Source of the DNA: Cochliopodium minus
Lineage: Eukaryota > Discosea > Himatismenida > Cochliopodiidae
Reading direction: 5' to 3'
Assembly: GCA_024220525.1 (NCBI GenBank)
Contig: JAMYWO010000025.1
Location: forward strand, 169,914-206,540
DNA length: 36,627 nucleotides
Position numbers and translations under genes: made by a program. How positions within the stretch are numbered: position 1 is the stretch's first letter; every line of letters begins with the position of its first letter. Below, one piece after another: positions 10,841 through 25,273 of this stretch. The notes beneath the pieces were generated by a model. That model worked only from the letters and a program-made list of their open reading frames with translations. It made no database searches and was not told where the DNA came from.

Positions 10841-11704
10841 ATGAATATAAATTGGTGGTTAGATAAAAAAATAGAAGAGATGGGGATGGATGGAAATTTG
10901 GAATTGCAATCATTAGGTGGATTATTCGGATTTGGAGAAGAACAACAATTTGTTGATCTGAAATATCTCGCAAATATCTTGAAAACAAAGAAAACAATAA
11001 AAAGTTTGAATCTCGATAATAGGAAGTTTAGCAAAGAAGAATGGAAATATTTTTTTGGAGAGTTTAATTCGATTGATTCTCTCACTCATCTATGTCTCAA
11101 AAATTCAATTCAAGAAATAAACAAAAAATTTTGTTTTGAGTCTTTAAATAAAAACGAAAATTTAATTGGATTGTCCATTTCAAATGAAAACTTGATTGAA
11201 TGCACTCTTTTCTCTGAATATCTCGAGAACAATACAACTATTAAATCTCTCACCATTTACTTTGTTGATCCAACAATAAAATTTTTGATCTCTCTTTCTA
11301 AAAGTTTGAAATACAACCTTTCTTTGGAAGAACTTACTTTTGAGTATTTCTACATGAATGGAATTGAATTCGTAAAAGAGATAATAAAAATTCTCAAGAA
11401 CAGTCCTTCTTTAAAGAAATTTAAAATACAAAATTTTAGAACTAAATTCATCGAAATTGATTCCACTTTTGGGAAAGAATTCAAGTATCTTTTGGATTGC
11501 AACAATAAATGGGACAGTTCTATTCATCAAAGTTGTTGCGTTCATTTCAAAAACTCAATTTCTACATTTTTGTTAAGTTTGAAAAGAAACAAAATTAAAG
11601 TGCCCAAATTCATTTCATTTGAGATAATAAAAACAGTTGATAGAAAATCATTCTTTGATCTGGTCTTTCCTCAATATAGAAATAATGAAGAAAAGACAAT
11701 TTAA
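10841..11704 (+). CDS. leucine-rich-repeat-like protein (RNI type)
   Basis: One intronless frame of 287 residues. It has irregular repeats of 25-30 residues with the pattern LxxNTTIKSLTIxxxxxxxxxxxxLxxxLKxNxSLEELxFEYF, as in ribonuclease-inhibitor-like leucine-rich repeats. Examples lie near residues 50-62, 97-125, 130-145 and 165-200. The C-terminal third loses the repeat. No signal peptide or membrane segment is seen, so it is probably a cytoplasmic protein-binding scaffold. It is one of the few single-exon genes in the window. A frame on the opposite strand over the same region is a shadow without recognisable content. Confidence 0.75.
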   Translation: MNINWWLDKKIEEMGMDGNLELQSLGGLFGFGEEQQFVDLKYLANILKTKKTIKSLNLDNRKFSKEEWKYFFGEFNSIDSLTHLCLKNSIQEINKKFCFESLNKNENLIGLSISNENLIECTLFSEYLENNTTIKSLTIYFVDPTIKFLISLSKSLKYNLSLEELTFEYFYMNGIEFVKEIIKILKNSPSLKKFKIQNFRTKFIEIDSTFGKEFKYLLDCNNKWDSSIHQSCCVHFKNSISTFLLSLKRNKIKVPKFISFEIIKTVDRKSFFDLVFPQYRNNEEKTI

Positions 11705-11825
11705 GATATGAAAAATGTTGAAAATAAATAAGTTTTACTCCATTAAAACATCTAGTTTTCCTCAAAAAAAAAAAAGCATTTAAAAAAAAAAAAATCAAGA
11801 AAATAATTTTTTTTTTTTTTTTAAT

Positions 11826-14336
11826 TTAAAATGAAAGAACACTTTGTTTAATAAACAAGAAATCCAAACCATTCAAATTGACATTGATCTGATTCTCATT
11901 CACACCCAAATCCTCCTCCAACTCCTGCTCCCCCGAGCTGCTCCTGACATAGCTCTGGTAAAGAAACTGGTCCTCCATAGAAGGTCTCGTAACATTATAT
12001 TTCTTCCCGCTAAGAGATTTCTCAAAAGAATCCAAGTCATCAACAGAAAAATGTAAAGAGGAAACTCTATTTAAATTATGAAGGGTTTTTCTCGAAGGGT
12101 TTTTTTCGATGACAATGTAAAGATGAGGTCCCTTTTCAAAGGTGAACTTGTGAATCCAGAAGTGGGACTCCTCCATTTCGTTTTCTTTGTTGGGGTTGGA
12201 AGGATCGTATTTGGGGTAGACTACTTTGTGGTCGATGGTTGGTTGGATTGGGTGGAAGAGTTTGCTCCAGAATGTGTTGAGTTGTTTTTCGGTCGAAAAT
12301 ATTTCTATGGCGAAGAGTTTTACATGGAAGTTGCTTGGTGATGTTTTGTCTTTGAAAATAAAATGAAAATTAAAAATAAAAATTTGAATTTTCATAACAA
12401 ATAATGAATAAAAATGAAAAAAATACAAAATCTAATACAAAAACAAAAAAAAAGATTTAAAATAAAGCACAAAATTAAGTTTTAAAAAAAACTACAATAA
12501 AATGTATTGAAAATTTGAATTTTAATAACAGAAATTTAAATAATTATTCAAATTAATAAAAAATTAAAAAATATGAAATAAAAAAAAATTTTAGATTTAA
12601 AAAATAAAATAAAGTTGAAAATTTAAATAATAATTTAAAATAAAAAACTTTAAATAGATTTAAAAAATAAAAAACAAATGAATAAAAATAAAAAAAATAA
12701 ATAAAAAAAAATGACAATCAATTTTTATTTTTATTTTTTTACCAAAATTAATTTCATTTTCTTTGTTAGTATCAAAAATATTATCATCATCTTTTTCGAC
12801 ATCACTGTCAACTTTGTTAGAAGAAGAAGAATTAAATTTGGATCCAACTGTATTTTTGTTTTTGTTTGAGCCAACAATGAAGCAGGAAAGGTCGTTTCTT
12901 CTCTTATTGATTCCTGATGACAACAGTCTCTCCAACAAATAATTCAAATTATCAAAAATAGAAATTCCAAAGTTTTCTTTGTTTATGAAGATTACTTCGT
13001 CCTCAAAGAAATCTGTTTTATAAAAAATTTTTTTATTTTTTTTTTAAATTTATTAAATTTGTTAAATGTAATTTTATTTTTTATTTTTCATTTTATTTTT
13101 ATTTTTCATTTTATTTTTTATTGTTTATTTTTTATTTATATTTTTTTATTTTTTATTTTTTATTATTTATTTTTATCATAAATTATTTTTTATTTTTTAT
13201 TTTTTATTTTTTATTTTTTATTTTTTATTTTTTATTTTTTATTTTTTATTTTTTATTTTATTTTCTTTTTTACCTTTGTATTCTTTAGTTTTGGAAGACA
13301 AAGTGAGAAGGGATTTCTGGGTGAAATGAGGAATAATTCTTTGAGTGAGCTCATCGGAAATTTCAAGTTCCTCCATGTCAGACTTGAACCCCACGTTGGA
13401 GAAAATGGAAAGTAAAGGAGCTTGTGAACTTCTAAAATTAAATTAAAAATTTAAATTTAAAAATTGAAAAATTAAATTAAAAATTAAAAATTAAAAATAA
13501 ATTAAAAATTAAAAATTGAAAAATTAAAAATAAATTAAAAATTAAAAATTGAAAAATTAAATTAAAAATTAAAAATTAAAAATTAAAAATTAAAAATTAA
13601 AAATAAATTAAAATAAATAAAATTAAAAATTAAAAAAATTAAAAATTGATAAAATTATTTTTTATGCCTTCTCATTTTGTTTAGGAAATGATAGCTCACA
13701 ATTTCTATTGTTGCCCCGTTTGAGTAGATTCCTCCTGAAAAAATGTCGAATGGATAGGATGTGTAGTTGGTAGGAAGCCATTTACACTCCAATTTAAGTT
13801 CTGAGAACAAAAATTTGAATATTTTGATTGGCTCTTCGCTTTCTAAAAATAGTTTTCAGTGAAAATAAAATTTTGATTTTTTATTTTCTTAACATGTTAA
13901 TCAATCATTTTAGATTTTGATTTTACAAATCATATTGATGTTGATTGAAATATTTTTTATTTAATTGAGGCTTTTATTATTTTGAAAATACAAGATAATT
14001 TGATTATTATCAAGATGATATAATAAATGGATATGCTTCAATTAGTGTATAGATTAATATCATTTCTTAAAAAAGTGTAAATTTTATTATATTTTGCAAA
14101 TATGAACATATATTTGGTTGGTTGAAAGATATATTTTTCTTGTGAGTTCTTGAAATTAGTAAATATTTACCAATTATAATTTTTTTGGCTTGTTTGATAA
14201 TCTGATCATCAGTTGGGCTATCTGTTCTTCTCGTAGAATTTTCATAAAACCATATGAGCAACATTGCACCAGCAATGAAAATAGATTTGATGGCAGGAGA
14301 GAAAAATTTGTCTTTATTCTCCTTGAAATAGTTCAT
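11826..14336 (-). CDS. unrecognised protein with N-terminal membrane anchor, five exons
   Basis: Model: 14336-14171, 13842-13668, 13431-13274, 13012-12743 and 12349-11826, 430 residues, all phases consistent. The first exon encodes a short basic start and one hydrophobic segment (IKSIFIAGAMLLIWFY). The rest is soluble and well composed, including CKWLPTNYTSYPFDIFSGG, SSQAPLLSIFSNVGFKSDME, VIFINKENFGISIFDNLN and GPHLYIVIEKN. I recognise no family. Introns are long for this window (328, 236, 260 and 393 bases) and full of A/T microsatellite. Intron 2 would use a GC donor (AG|GCATAA). Exon 1 might instead be a separate small gene that splices to an acceptor near 14062 and ends soon after; its phase fits both models. 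It lies tail to tail with the LRR-like gene and head to head with CDC123. Confidence 0.6.
13185..13262. repeat. TTTTTTA heptamer microsatellite in an intron
   Basis: About ten near-perfect tandem TTTTTTA units within intron 3 of the unrecognised minus-strand gene. Looser T/A repeats precede it from 13025. Confidence 0.85.
13438..13655. repeat. ATTAAAA heptamer microsatellite in an intron
   Basis: Interrupted tandem arrays of AAATTAA/TTAAAAA units that fill intron 2 of the same gene, between the GC donor candidate at 13667 and the acceptor at 13432. Confidence 0.85.
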
Positions 14337-14371
14337 TTTTTTATTTATTAAAACTTTTTTAATAAAATAAA
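14337..14371. promoter_or_regulatory. 35-base divergent start region
   Basis: Only 35 AT-rich bases separate the ATG of the minus-strand gene (14336) from the ATG of CDC123 (14372). The two promoters or 5' leaders must overlap here or lie inside the neighbouring gene. No motif is visible. Confidence 0.5.
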
Positions 14372-15840
14372 ATGAAAGAAGAGAATAATACTGATAATAA
14401 TAATGAAATAGTTCCTGAGAAGAAGAAAGATATATTGGAACAAAGATCATCTTATGTTTTTAATTATGCACTTGAAAATTGGTATAAAATTGAAGAATTA
14501 CAGAAATATACAACTAGAACTGAATTTGTTGAATTGGTAATCATATCTCATCATCAAAGATCTCAAAAAAAGGAAATCTTTGTTTGATTATTTGACACAT
14601 ATTTTATAAATTTTTTTTAAAAAGGATAAAGAAGAAATTAAATCATTATCTCAACTGACTAATGAAAGAAGTTATGATAAATTATCAGAAGAAAATAAGA
14701 TATCAATCCAAAAAGTAAAAAAAAAAAAAAATCCAAACAAAATAACTCTATAATTTTTGAGTGAGAATAGTTGGAGGATAGAATAGATGATATCATCAAA
14801 AACAAATTTGGGGGAAAAGCATTTGTGAAGCTGAGCACAAGATCTCCTAAAGACGCAGTGAACGACAAAGTAGAAGGAAAATTCCTCGAAGTATTAAAAA
14901 AAAAGTTAGAAGAAATGAACCAAGTTGGTAAACAAATAAATAAACTAGAATATAGATTCTCCTTTTTTTATTATTTCTAAAATTGTATCAATAGATGATT
15001 CTCCTAATGGAGATACCATTGCTTTTATAGAAGCAACAAGAGAATGTTTCATGATGCAATCTGCAAGAGAATCACTTACTTTGTAAATTAAAAAAAAAAG
15101 AAAAAAAGAAAAAAAGAAATCATTATTTTTTTGTAAACTTTGCTTTTGTACATGTAGATTTTCTCAGTCTTCTAGAATTCGTGCTGATATTGAAGATGCA
15201 AAGAAGTACAATTTCAACGTTTGTGTGGTGATAAGAGAGTGGTCTTTGATGAAAGCGGAAATGGAGTTTCGTTGTTTCGTTTTTAAAAGAAAACTCAATG
15301 GTAAATTTTAATTTATTTAAAGAAATTTTTTTATTTTTTTCAATTAAAACTAGCTATTTCTCAGTATTGTTATTACCAACATTTTCCCAATCTTCTAAAA
15401 AGAAAAAAAGAAGTACAATTTTGTATTCAAAATCTCTTTGAAGAAGCAATCCAAAGTGAAAAAAACTTTTATTTATTTTTTAACCAATCTTTTAATCTTT
15501 TTAATTAGAATTTCCTTTTGACAACGCCATTGTAGATATTTTTGTTGATGATTCAAAAGAAAATTTGAGAGCGGAAATTATTGAAATAAATCCCTGGTAA
15601 TAAAAAAAAATAGGAAATTTGATTTTTCAAATTATAAATATTACTTTTAGGTTTAATGATACATCTGGTTGTTTATTTGAATGGTCCAATCACAATGATA
15701 ATAAAATCATCAAAGAAGGACCTTTTGAGTTTAGAACTATTAGCTCTCCTCTTCAAAGCCCTTATGATTGTTTGCCAAGAGAATGGAAAGAATGGTTCCA
15801 AAAACAAAGAGATGAAAGGAAGACTTGTATTTTATTTTAA
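14372..15840 (+). CDS. CDC123: CDC123 / D123 family, eIF2 assembly factor
   Basis: Eight exons: 14372-14536, 14625-14714, 14771-14927, 14995-15082, 15158-15300, 15354-15455, 15509-15596 and 15651-15840, 340 residues. Family motifs in order: VKLSTRSPKDA (usual form PKL-W-APRDA), NVCVVIREWSLMKAEMEFRCFV, AISQYCYYQHFP, DNAIVDIFVD, AEIIEINPW (usual IDFNPF, metal and ATP binding), SGCLFEW, and SPYDCLPREW near the end. CDC123 is an ATP-grasp protein that assembles the alpha and gamma subunits of translation factor eIF2. The 'INPW' in place of 'DFNPF' and the changed KLS(T/W) motif show divergence, but key acidic and aromatic positions seem kept. Introns are 51-88 bases. Confidence 0.92.
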
Positions 15841-15925
15841 AAAGTTCTTGAAATAATTGTCGAAATTTCAAATCTAAAAAAAATATAAAAAAAATTGAAG
15901 AAAATTTTAATTTCTTTTTCATTTG

Positions 15926-18900
15926 ATGGACAATGATAATTTTACCTTTGATCAATCATCAGATAGAATGTATAAAATAGCTAAGGAATTGTACAAAAAG
16001 AATTCTAATAAGGAAATAATTGAAGAATTATTGTTAAAGGTGAAAATATAAGACATTTATAACAAATATAAACAGTATATATTCACATTATAATTTATAA
16101 TATCAACATCATAGTGTATCAATCAAAAACATTTCAAATCACATCTATTATTATCGAGGATATGTGAGGAAGGAAAAATAGTTGAAAGGAATTATAAGAA
16201 GGGAATAGAATATCTAAAATTAGCATTGGAGATAAAGAAGGATATCAAATCGATACACTTCAAGATAGCAATGCTGTTATATAAAATAACTCCATTGAAT
16301 AGAAAGGAGATATTATATCATTTGATGGAGTCTCTGGAGGATGATAAATTGGCACCCGAAGTGAATTACAAGATAGGAGATTTCTTTTTGACAGGATTGA
16401 ATGATAATCAGTACAAAGAGTATAAAAAAGCAGAGGTATATCTTCTCAAAGCATTAGAACTTGGAAATAAAAAAGCAGCATGTAAATTAGGAAATATTTA
16501 TGCACTAGGATTGACAGGTATGAAACATCCAAAATAAAAAATTTGATTATTTAATTTTTTAAAAAAATTTTATTTTGAAAAAGATCAAATCAGTAAGAAA
16601 AAAAATTCCTAAATATTTTAAAGAGGAAAGTTTTATAAGTTCAATCATTTTGTTATAGATTCCCTAAAGGCCTTGGAGTATTTCAAGATATCAGCAGATC
16701 ATGGAAGCAATAATGGATGTTATAATTTGGTATTTTAAACAAAAAATAAAAATAAAATTGATAATAAATCTTCAAAAAAGGCATCAATGTATAAAAAAGG
16801 ATTGGGAGTAGATAAGGATATTGAAAAAAGTATGTATTATTACAAAATATCTGGTAATAAAAAAAAGTAAAAATTTTTTTTATTTTTTTATCAACATTAT
16901 TTTGGTTTCAGCACATAAAAGACACAAACCAAGTTTAAGTGTTCTTTCCAAAATATACAGTGATGGAGTGGATCTCCCTGTTAATAAAATAATAGCAGGA
17001 TGTTATTACAAAATAGAACATGTAGACAAAGTAGAACCAATACTGGAACTGTCCAAATACTACAAACAAGGGATGCATGGATTGAAAGTAAACGTAAAAG
17101 ATTCTGCAAAGTTATTAAAATTGGCAATAAACAAATATAGATCCTTTATCGCCATGGTAGAATTGGGAAAAATGTATAAGAAGGGTGATGGAGTCAAACA
17201 AAAAATAACGAAAGCTTTCGATCTGTTCAACAAAGCATATAGTGAATCACAAAATTTGGTGGCTGGATATGAGATTGCGAAATTGTACAAGAGAGGGAAT
17301 GGTGTCGAAAAAAACTTGCAAAAATCATTCGAGATATTCATGTTTGTTTCTTCACAAGGATACAAAAAAGCACAACTGAAAATAGCTGGTATGTACAAGA
17401 GGGGTGAAGGAACTAAAAAGGACACAAAAAAAGCATTTGATCTTTACAAAAGCGAATCTGACATTATGAATGTCAAAGCTATGGTTTTACTTGGTAAAAT
17501 GTACGTGAAGGGAGATAAAGAAATCGAAAAAGATGTTAAACAAGCATTGAGTCTGTACCAATATTCTTCCAAGTTGGACAGTAAGTATGGTCACTATAAA
17601 TTAGGAAAGCTCTATTTAAAGGGACTCGAAGGGATCGTCGAACACAATTTTCCTCTTGCTGTAGAGAACATGTACAAAGCTGCTGGTTCGTTACATCCAA
17701 AGGCATTGTATTGGTTCGGGGAGAATTATCTTTGGGGTCGCCAAACTATACAAAGAGATTTGAATGTTTCGTTGGAATTCCTTGAGAAAGCTCACAAGAG
17801 AAACTCTCCCTCTTCTCACCTTTTGTCTTTGCTTTTGAGATATTGTGGGAACATCAAAGACGTAAAAAGAGGTGTCCAGCTTTTGGAGGGGTCATGTTCC
17901 AAGTTGTACCCTTGTTCTCTTGTAGATATCATTATTTGTTACGAGAAAGGAGATAATCTTGAAAGAAACAAGTTTAAAGCATTAGAATATGAAAGAAAAC
18001 TACTTGATCTTTTGAAAGACAAAAATGTAGAAAAAATTAATTTCTTTTCTAAAAAATTGGAGATGGGAGATGTTTTCGAAAAGAATTTGGAGTTGGCTCT
18101 TCATTTAAACTACATTTCTTACAAATATGGAAACCACAACAGAGATTCTTTTAATTCTTTAAAAAGAATTTTGGAGATATCAAATGAAGAAGATCAATCT
18201 ACCATCCCTGAAATAGCTCACAAAAAAATATTGTTTGATACTTTAGTGTCTTGTAATTGTATTCCGAACATTTTTTCTTTTCTCGTTTGTCATTCTCCTA
18301 CAAAACATTTTTTTTCTTTGAAACTTCTTTCAAAGAAAATATGGAACTGTTTTAAAACTCCTGAAATGGACAAAATTTTGAATGATGTTCCTTTTTATGA
18401 CTCTAAAAATGGATTGTTATTTAAAGGTAATTATGAAATTTATTAATCCAAAAATTTTTCGAATTTTTTTTTTTTTAAAAGGAGAGTGGAAGAATGGGTT
18501 ACAATGCAAAGGTATTGGTTGGTTTAAAATTGATGATACTTATTTTTATAATGGAGAATTGATCGATTCACAACCTTGTGGCGATGGGAGAATGTACGAT
18601 CAAACTAAATCAGAAATAATTTGGCAAGGGAAATGGCAAACTGTAGAATGGACAGGTAAAGGAATGTCTCGTTGGAAAAAAAATGGAGATCAACTTAAAT
18701 ATCATGGTGAATTGATTGGAGGTAAAAAAAAAAATTACTTAAAACCATTCTTTATTAAAAAGTTGATCTTTTTTTTTTAAAATAAGGAAATCCTTTTGGA
18801 GATGGAAAACTAACAAGGAATGATAAAGTTGTTTGGGAAGGAGAGTGGAAGTATGAAAGAGAGTTCAATGGTCTCCTTTTTTTTTTTTGAATCCAATTTA

Positions 18901-20501
18901 TTTTGTAATAACATTCATTTTTACTGAAGGATATGGAACTTGTTTTTGGAAAGAATCAAACCTCTTGTGGTAAAAAATAAATTCAATTTATTTTAATTTA
19001 TTTTTTATTTTAATTATTTTTTATTATTTTTTTAAAATTTATTGAACATTTTTTATAAAGGAAATATAAAGGAGCTTTGTCTAATGGATTTCCAGAAGGA
19101 AATGGAGAACTTTACTTAATATCTAAAGTGGAAACTTTAGAAACACCAGTGATGGATGTTTTTCATTTGGATCTTGTTCAATCTCCTCTTCAAATTGTTC
19201 AAAAAGTTAATATTTCGAAAGGAAAGAGGTGTGGGACTGGTGTTTTAATAGAAAATGGAAAAGAATATTTTATTTATTTTAATGAATTTGGTGATGTGAT
19301 CAAAAAAGAAAGAACATTCGAAGGAATAAGAATAATGATTGGTAAAGTTTTATTTTATTTTTATTTTATTTTTATTTTTATTTTTTATTCATTTCTTTAC
19401 ATTTTTTTAGTTGGAAATAAAGATGTTGGAAAAACAACTTTAAAAAAGAGAATTCTTGGGATTTCTAATGAAAGTGAAAATAAAAAAAGTAATTTTTTCA
19501 TTTAATTTTTTTTTTTTATCAATAAAATATTCCTGGCCACATTTTTTTTATTTAAAAATTTTTATTTTTCAAACAGCTTTGAAGGAAATACAGATTGAAA
19601 AACAAGAATTTGATATGACTCATGGAGTTGAAGTTCATAGATGGATTGATGAAAAACAAAAACTTTTCTTTTCATTTTGGGATTTCGCGGGACATGAAGA
19701 ATATCACGTTGCTCATTCTTTCTTTTTCTCAAAGTAAATAAAAATTGATTTTTTTTTTTTTAAATCTATTTTTATTTCATTTTATTTTATTTTATTTTAT
19801 TTTATATTATATATTTTTTAAAATTTGAAAGGGGATGTGTTTATCTTTTGTTGTTCGACTGCTCTTTGGATCTAAGAAATATTATAAACAAAAATAAATT
19901 GTTATACTGGTTGGTTTTTTTAATTTTATTGTATATTTATTTCATTCTAAAAATTAATTTTTTATTCTTATATTTTATTTTTTTTAAATCAATTTTATTA
20001 TTAATTTTTAATAAATTGTTTTTATTTTTAATATGTTTTTATTAATAAATTGTTTTATATATTATTTTATTTTTAATATTAATTTTATTTTTGTTTAATA
20101 AATCGTTTTTAAGAATAAATTATTTTAACAATATTTTTTATTTTAGGTTTCATTTCTTACAAACACAAATCGGAGATGCTACAGTCATATTGATAGCAAC
20201 CAAACTAGATCTCCTATTCAAAAATTTGCAATCCGAAAACAAAGAAGAAACAATGAAACAAAGACTCAACACAATCAATGATATGATCTCCAAAGAAATA
20301 GAAAAAAACAAAATCATTTTGAAATTTCACCTTTTCTTCGACAAAGCAATCCAAAAAGATATCTACTTCATTGCTGTCAACAACTTCTCTTTCGAAGCAG
20401 AGGGTGCTCGTGAGCTTCAAAGACTTCTTGCAAGTGAGTATGATTCTAACAAGTATGGCATTTCCGCAACTTTGAAACACAAGATTGTTTGGGTAAAATA
20501 A
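15926..20501 (+). CDS. Sel1-repeat / MORN-repeat / ROC-type GTPase fusion protein
   Basis: Thirteen exons: 15926-16039, 16115-16517, 16659-16729, 16781-16853, 16912-18426, 18482-18721, 18787-18870, 18930-18969, 19061-19341, 19411-19488, 19577-19733, 19832-19909 and 20147-20501. The phases close perfectly to 1162 residues. Residues ~40-560 carry many Sel1 (TPR-like) repeats such as AMVELGKMYKKGDGVKQK and KAQLKIAGMYKRGEGTKK. Residues ~725-900 are MORN-like (GEWKNGLQCKGIGWFK, GEWKYEREFNGYG). Residues ~938-1150 are a Ras-superfamily domain of ROC type: P-loop GNKDVGKT, switch II WDFAGHEEYHVAHSFF, and TKLD for base recognition. No COR or kinase domain follows. Likely a scaffold whose GTPase controls partner binding; MORN repeats often contact membranes or proteins. 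The exon 12-13 intron (237 bases) is the least certain. Confidence 0.85.
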
Positions 20502-20665
20502 TCATTTTTTTTATTAATTTAATTTAACTTTTGATTTATTTTTATTTTTTATTTTTTATTTTTTTTATTTAATTTAATTTAACTTTTGATTTATTTTTAT
20601 TTTTATTTTTATTTTTATTTTTATTTTTATTTTTATTTTTATTTTTATTTTTATTTTTATTTTTA
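20502..20665. repeat. T-rich hexamer microsatellite next to an assembly N
   Basis: From about 20591 to 20665 the sequence is a near-perfect tandem array of TTTTTA units. A duplicated stretch containing 'TTTAACTTTTGATTTA' (20521-20542 and again 20576-20597) precedes it. It runs straight into the single N at 20666. No gene is seen here. Such an array is a likely place for collapse or misjoining in a short-read assembly. Confidence 0.85.
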
Positions 20666-20666
20666 N
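20666..20666. other. single ambiguous base (N) at a repeat boundary, probable assembly join
   Basis: One N sits between the TTTTTA array and coding-like sequence on the minus strand. The m-AAA protease gene on the right loses its continuation here. Confidence 0.85.
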
Positions 20667-23627
<2,961 letters not shown>

Positions 23628-23830
23628 TTTTTTTTATTTTTTTTTTTTCATAACAAGTTTCAGAATTAAACAAAGGGATAGATTTTTGCTTTTGAAATAC
23701 AAAAATATTTGTTTGTCCTCAATTTTATAACCTAACAAGTTGATAATATAACTAAAATTATTTATAAAAAGTATTTATTTGATTGATTTAAAGAGTATAT
23801 AGGTTAAAATGATTCAAAAGAAAAAAAAAA

Positions 23831-24852
23831 ATGAATAATCTTTTAAGTTTACCTCCAAATTTGATAGGGATGATTGCGAGTCATCTTCCAATAAAATCAA
23901 TTTTTTATTTTGGATTGTGCAACAAAAAAACGAGCAAAATCTTTTCAAATGAGTTGTTATGGATGTTAGTTGCAGAAAGTGAATTCACCCAAATTGATCA
24001 TAATCAAAAAGAAAGTTGGAAAGAGTATGTGAGAAACAATTTTTTTGAATGGGATACAAAAACGGAAAGCACAACCTTTATATTTTCAGGTAAATATCTC
24101 GATGTTGAATATTATCCTCCTATTAATGAAAGTACTCCCTCTATCTTACAGAAAAGAATAAAAAATTTAATTATAGACCGGGAAATGAAAGTACTATTAC
24201 GATGGTAAGCAAAAATATCTTCAAAAATGGAAGATATACAATAAATCTGACTTACCATGGAGAAAGTAAAAATTCATATTTCATAAGAAGCAATTTAAAA
24301 GAATTTTTTTTTTGTGAAACATCCTTCTTTATCTTAATCTTTTTAATTTTTTTAAAAGTAAATTGTTGTTCTTGTATTGGAGTTGCAAATTTGGAATATA
24401 AAGCATGGTCAACATATGCTTGTAATGATATCAATGGTAACTTGATTTAAAATATAAGCAATTTAGTTTAACAGCTTTTTTTTTTAAAGCGAGGGCTGTT
24501 TGTAATGAAGGTTACACTGGTTCATCTGCGGAAAGTGGCTCTTATTCAATAAGTAGAACATATAATTACGTTGGAAAAACAGTTGATCTTGTTGTCAAAA
24601 TTGATTTACTTGATACCAATCCCACTTTAGGAGTAAATTTTATTTTTTTTTAATATTTTTTATTATTTTTGATTTTTAAAATTTTTTTTTTTTGATTGAA
24701 AGATTCATGTCAAAGAAGATCCTTCTTCCAAAGTTTCTTTCAATTTGGACACTCTACCCAATGTTGAGAATGGAGTAAGGTTGGTTACTACTTTTACTAG
24801 CATTTATGACTTCATTCATGTACACAATGTACGATTGGAAGAGAAATATTAA
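23831..24852 (+). CDS. F-box protein
   Basis: Five exons: 23831-24089, 24152-24265, 24359-24436, 24490-24632 and 24703-24852, 247 residues. The first 50 residues are an F-box: LLSLPPNLIGMIASHLPIKSI, then LCNKKTSKIFSNELLWMLVAESEF, WKEYVRNNF. This region binds Skp1 in SCF ubiquitin ligases. The rest is predicted beta-rich (GRYTINLTYHGE, CCSCIGVANLEYKAWSTYACND, GKTVDLVVKIDLLDTNP, NGVRLVTTFTSIYDFIHVHNVRLEE). Its placement and length are like the substrate-binding FBA domain of animal FBXO2/FBXO6-type proteins, but I cannot confirm homology. The 62-base first intron is easily missed: unspliced, the frame runs on to a stop at 24208. Confidence 0.78.
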
Positions 24853-25273
24853 ATTTCTAACAAAAAAAAAAGTTAATTTTGTGTTTTATCTCATTGTTAT
24901 TATTCTCGGAAGTGGTATTATTGTTGGATTGGTTATTTTAAAAACTATTTCTTTTTACTTGAAATAATTTTCTTTCTTTTTCACCTTGGAGTTTTAGAAT
25001 ATTTTTTTTATTTTTTAAATTTTTTTTTATTATTTTTTACCGAGATATTCTATGAAAGTTTTTCTTTTTTATAAAAAAAATTGTTTAATTTTATATTCTC
25101 TCTTTTGCTTATTCCTATTTGGAAACAAAATTAAAAAATATGGGTTTGTTTTTCAGCTATTAACTGCTTTCATCCTATAGAAAGTTTTTCTTTTAAACTT
25201 TAATAAAGTTTTTAAATTTATTTATTTTAAAATTTGCAATGAAATTAAAATAAAATTGGTCATTAGAGAATTA
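24853..25273. other. intergenic spacer with a short membrane-helix-like frame
   Basis: T-rich spacer of 421 bases between the F-box gene and the actin-related gene. A short frame at about 24872-24967 would encode one glycine-containing hydrophobic helix (IVIILGSGIIVGLVIL) and end in LKTISFYLK. A CTAAC followed by an A-run and AG lies just before it. It cannot be spliced onto the F-box gene in the matching phase with the donors I see. It may be a lost or alternative 3' exon, or chance. Nothing else is recognised. Confidence 0.35.

Noticed and set aside
10831-11085. Minus-strand frames opposite the LRR-like gene
   Set aside because: Shadows of the plus-strand coding sequence with no recognisable motif.
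12078-12341. Plus-strand 87-codon frame opposite the last exon of the unrecognised gene
   Set aside because: The minus-strand frame is longer, is joined in phase to upstream exons and has better composition.
20591-20665. TTTTTA array as a telomere
   Set aside because: It is internal, AT-only, flanked by genes on both sides, and like other intronic arrays in the window. No G-rich strand.
23831-24208. F-box gene ending at the stop after residue 125
   Set aside because: A 62-base intron (24090-24151) with a good donor and the acceptor TCTTACAG leads in phase into four further exons with sensible composition.
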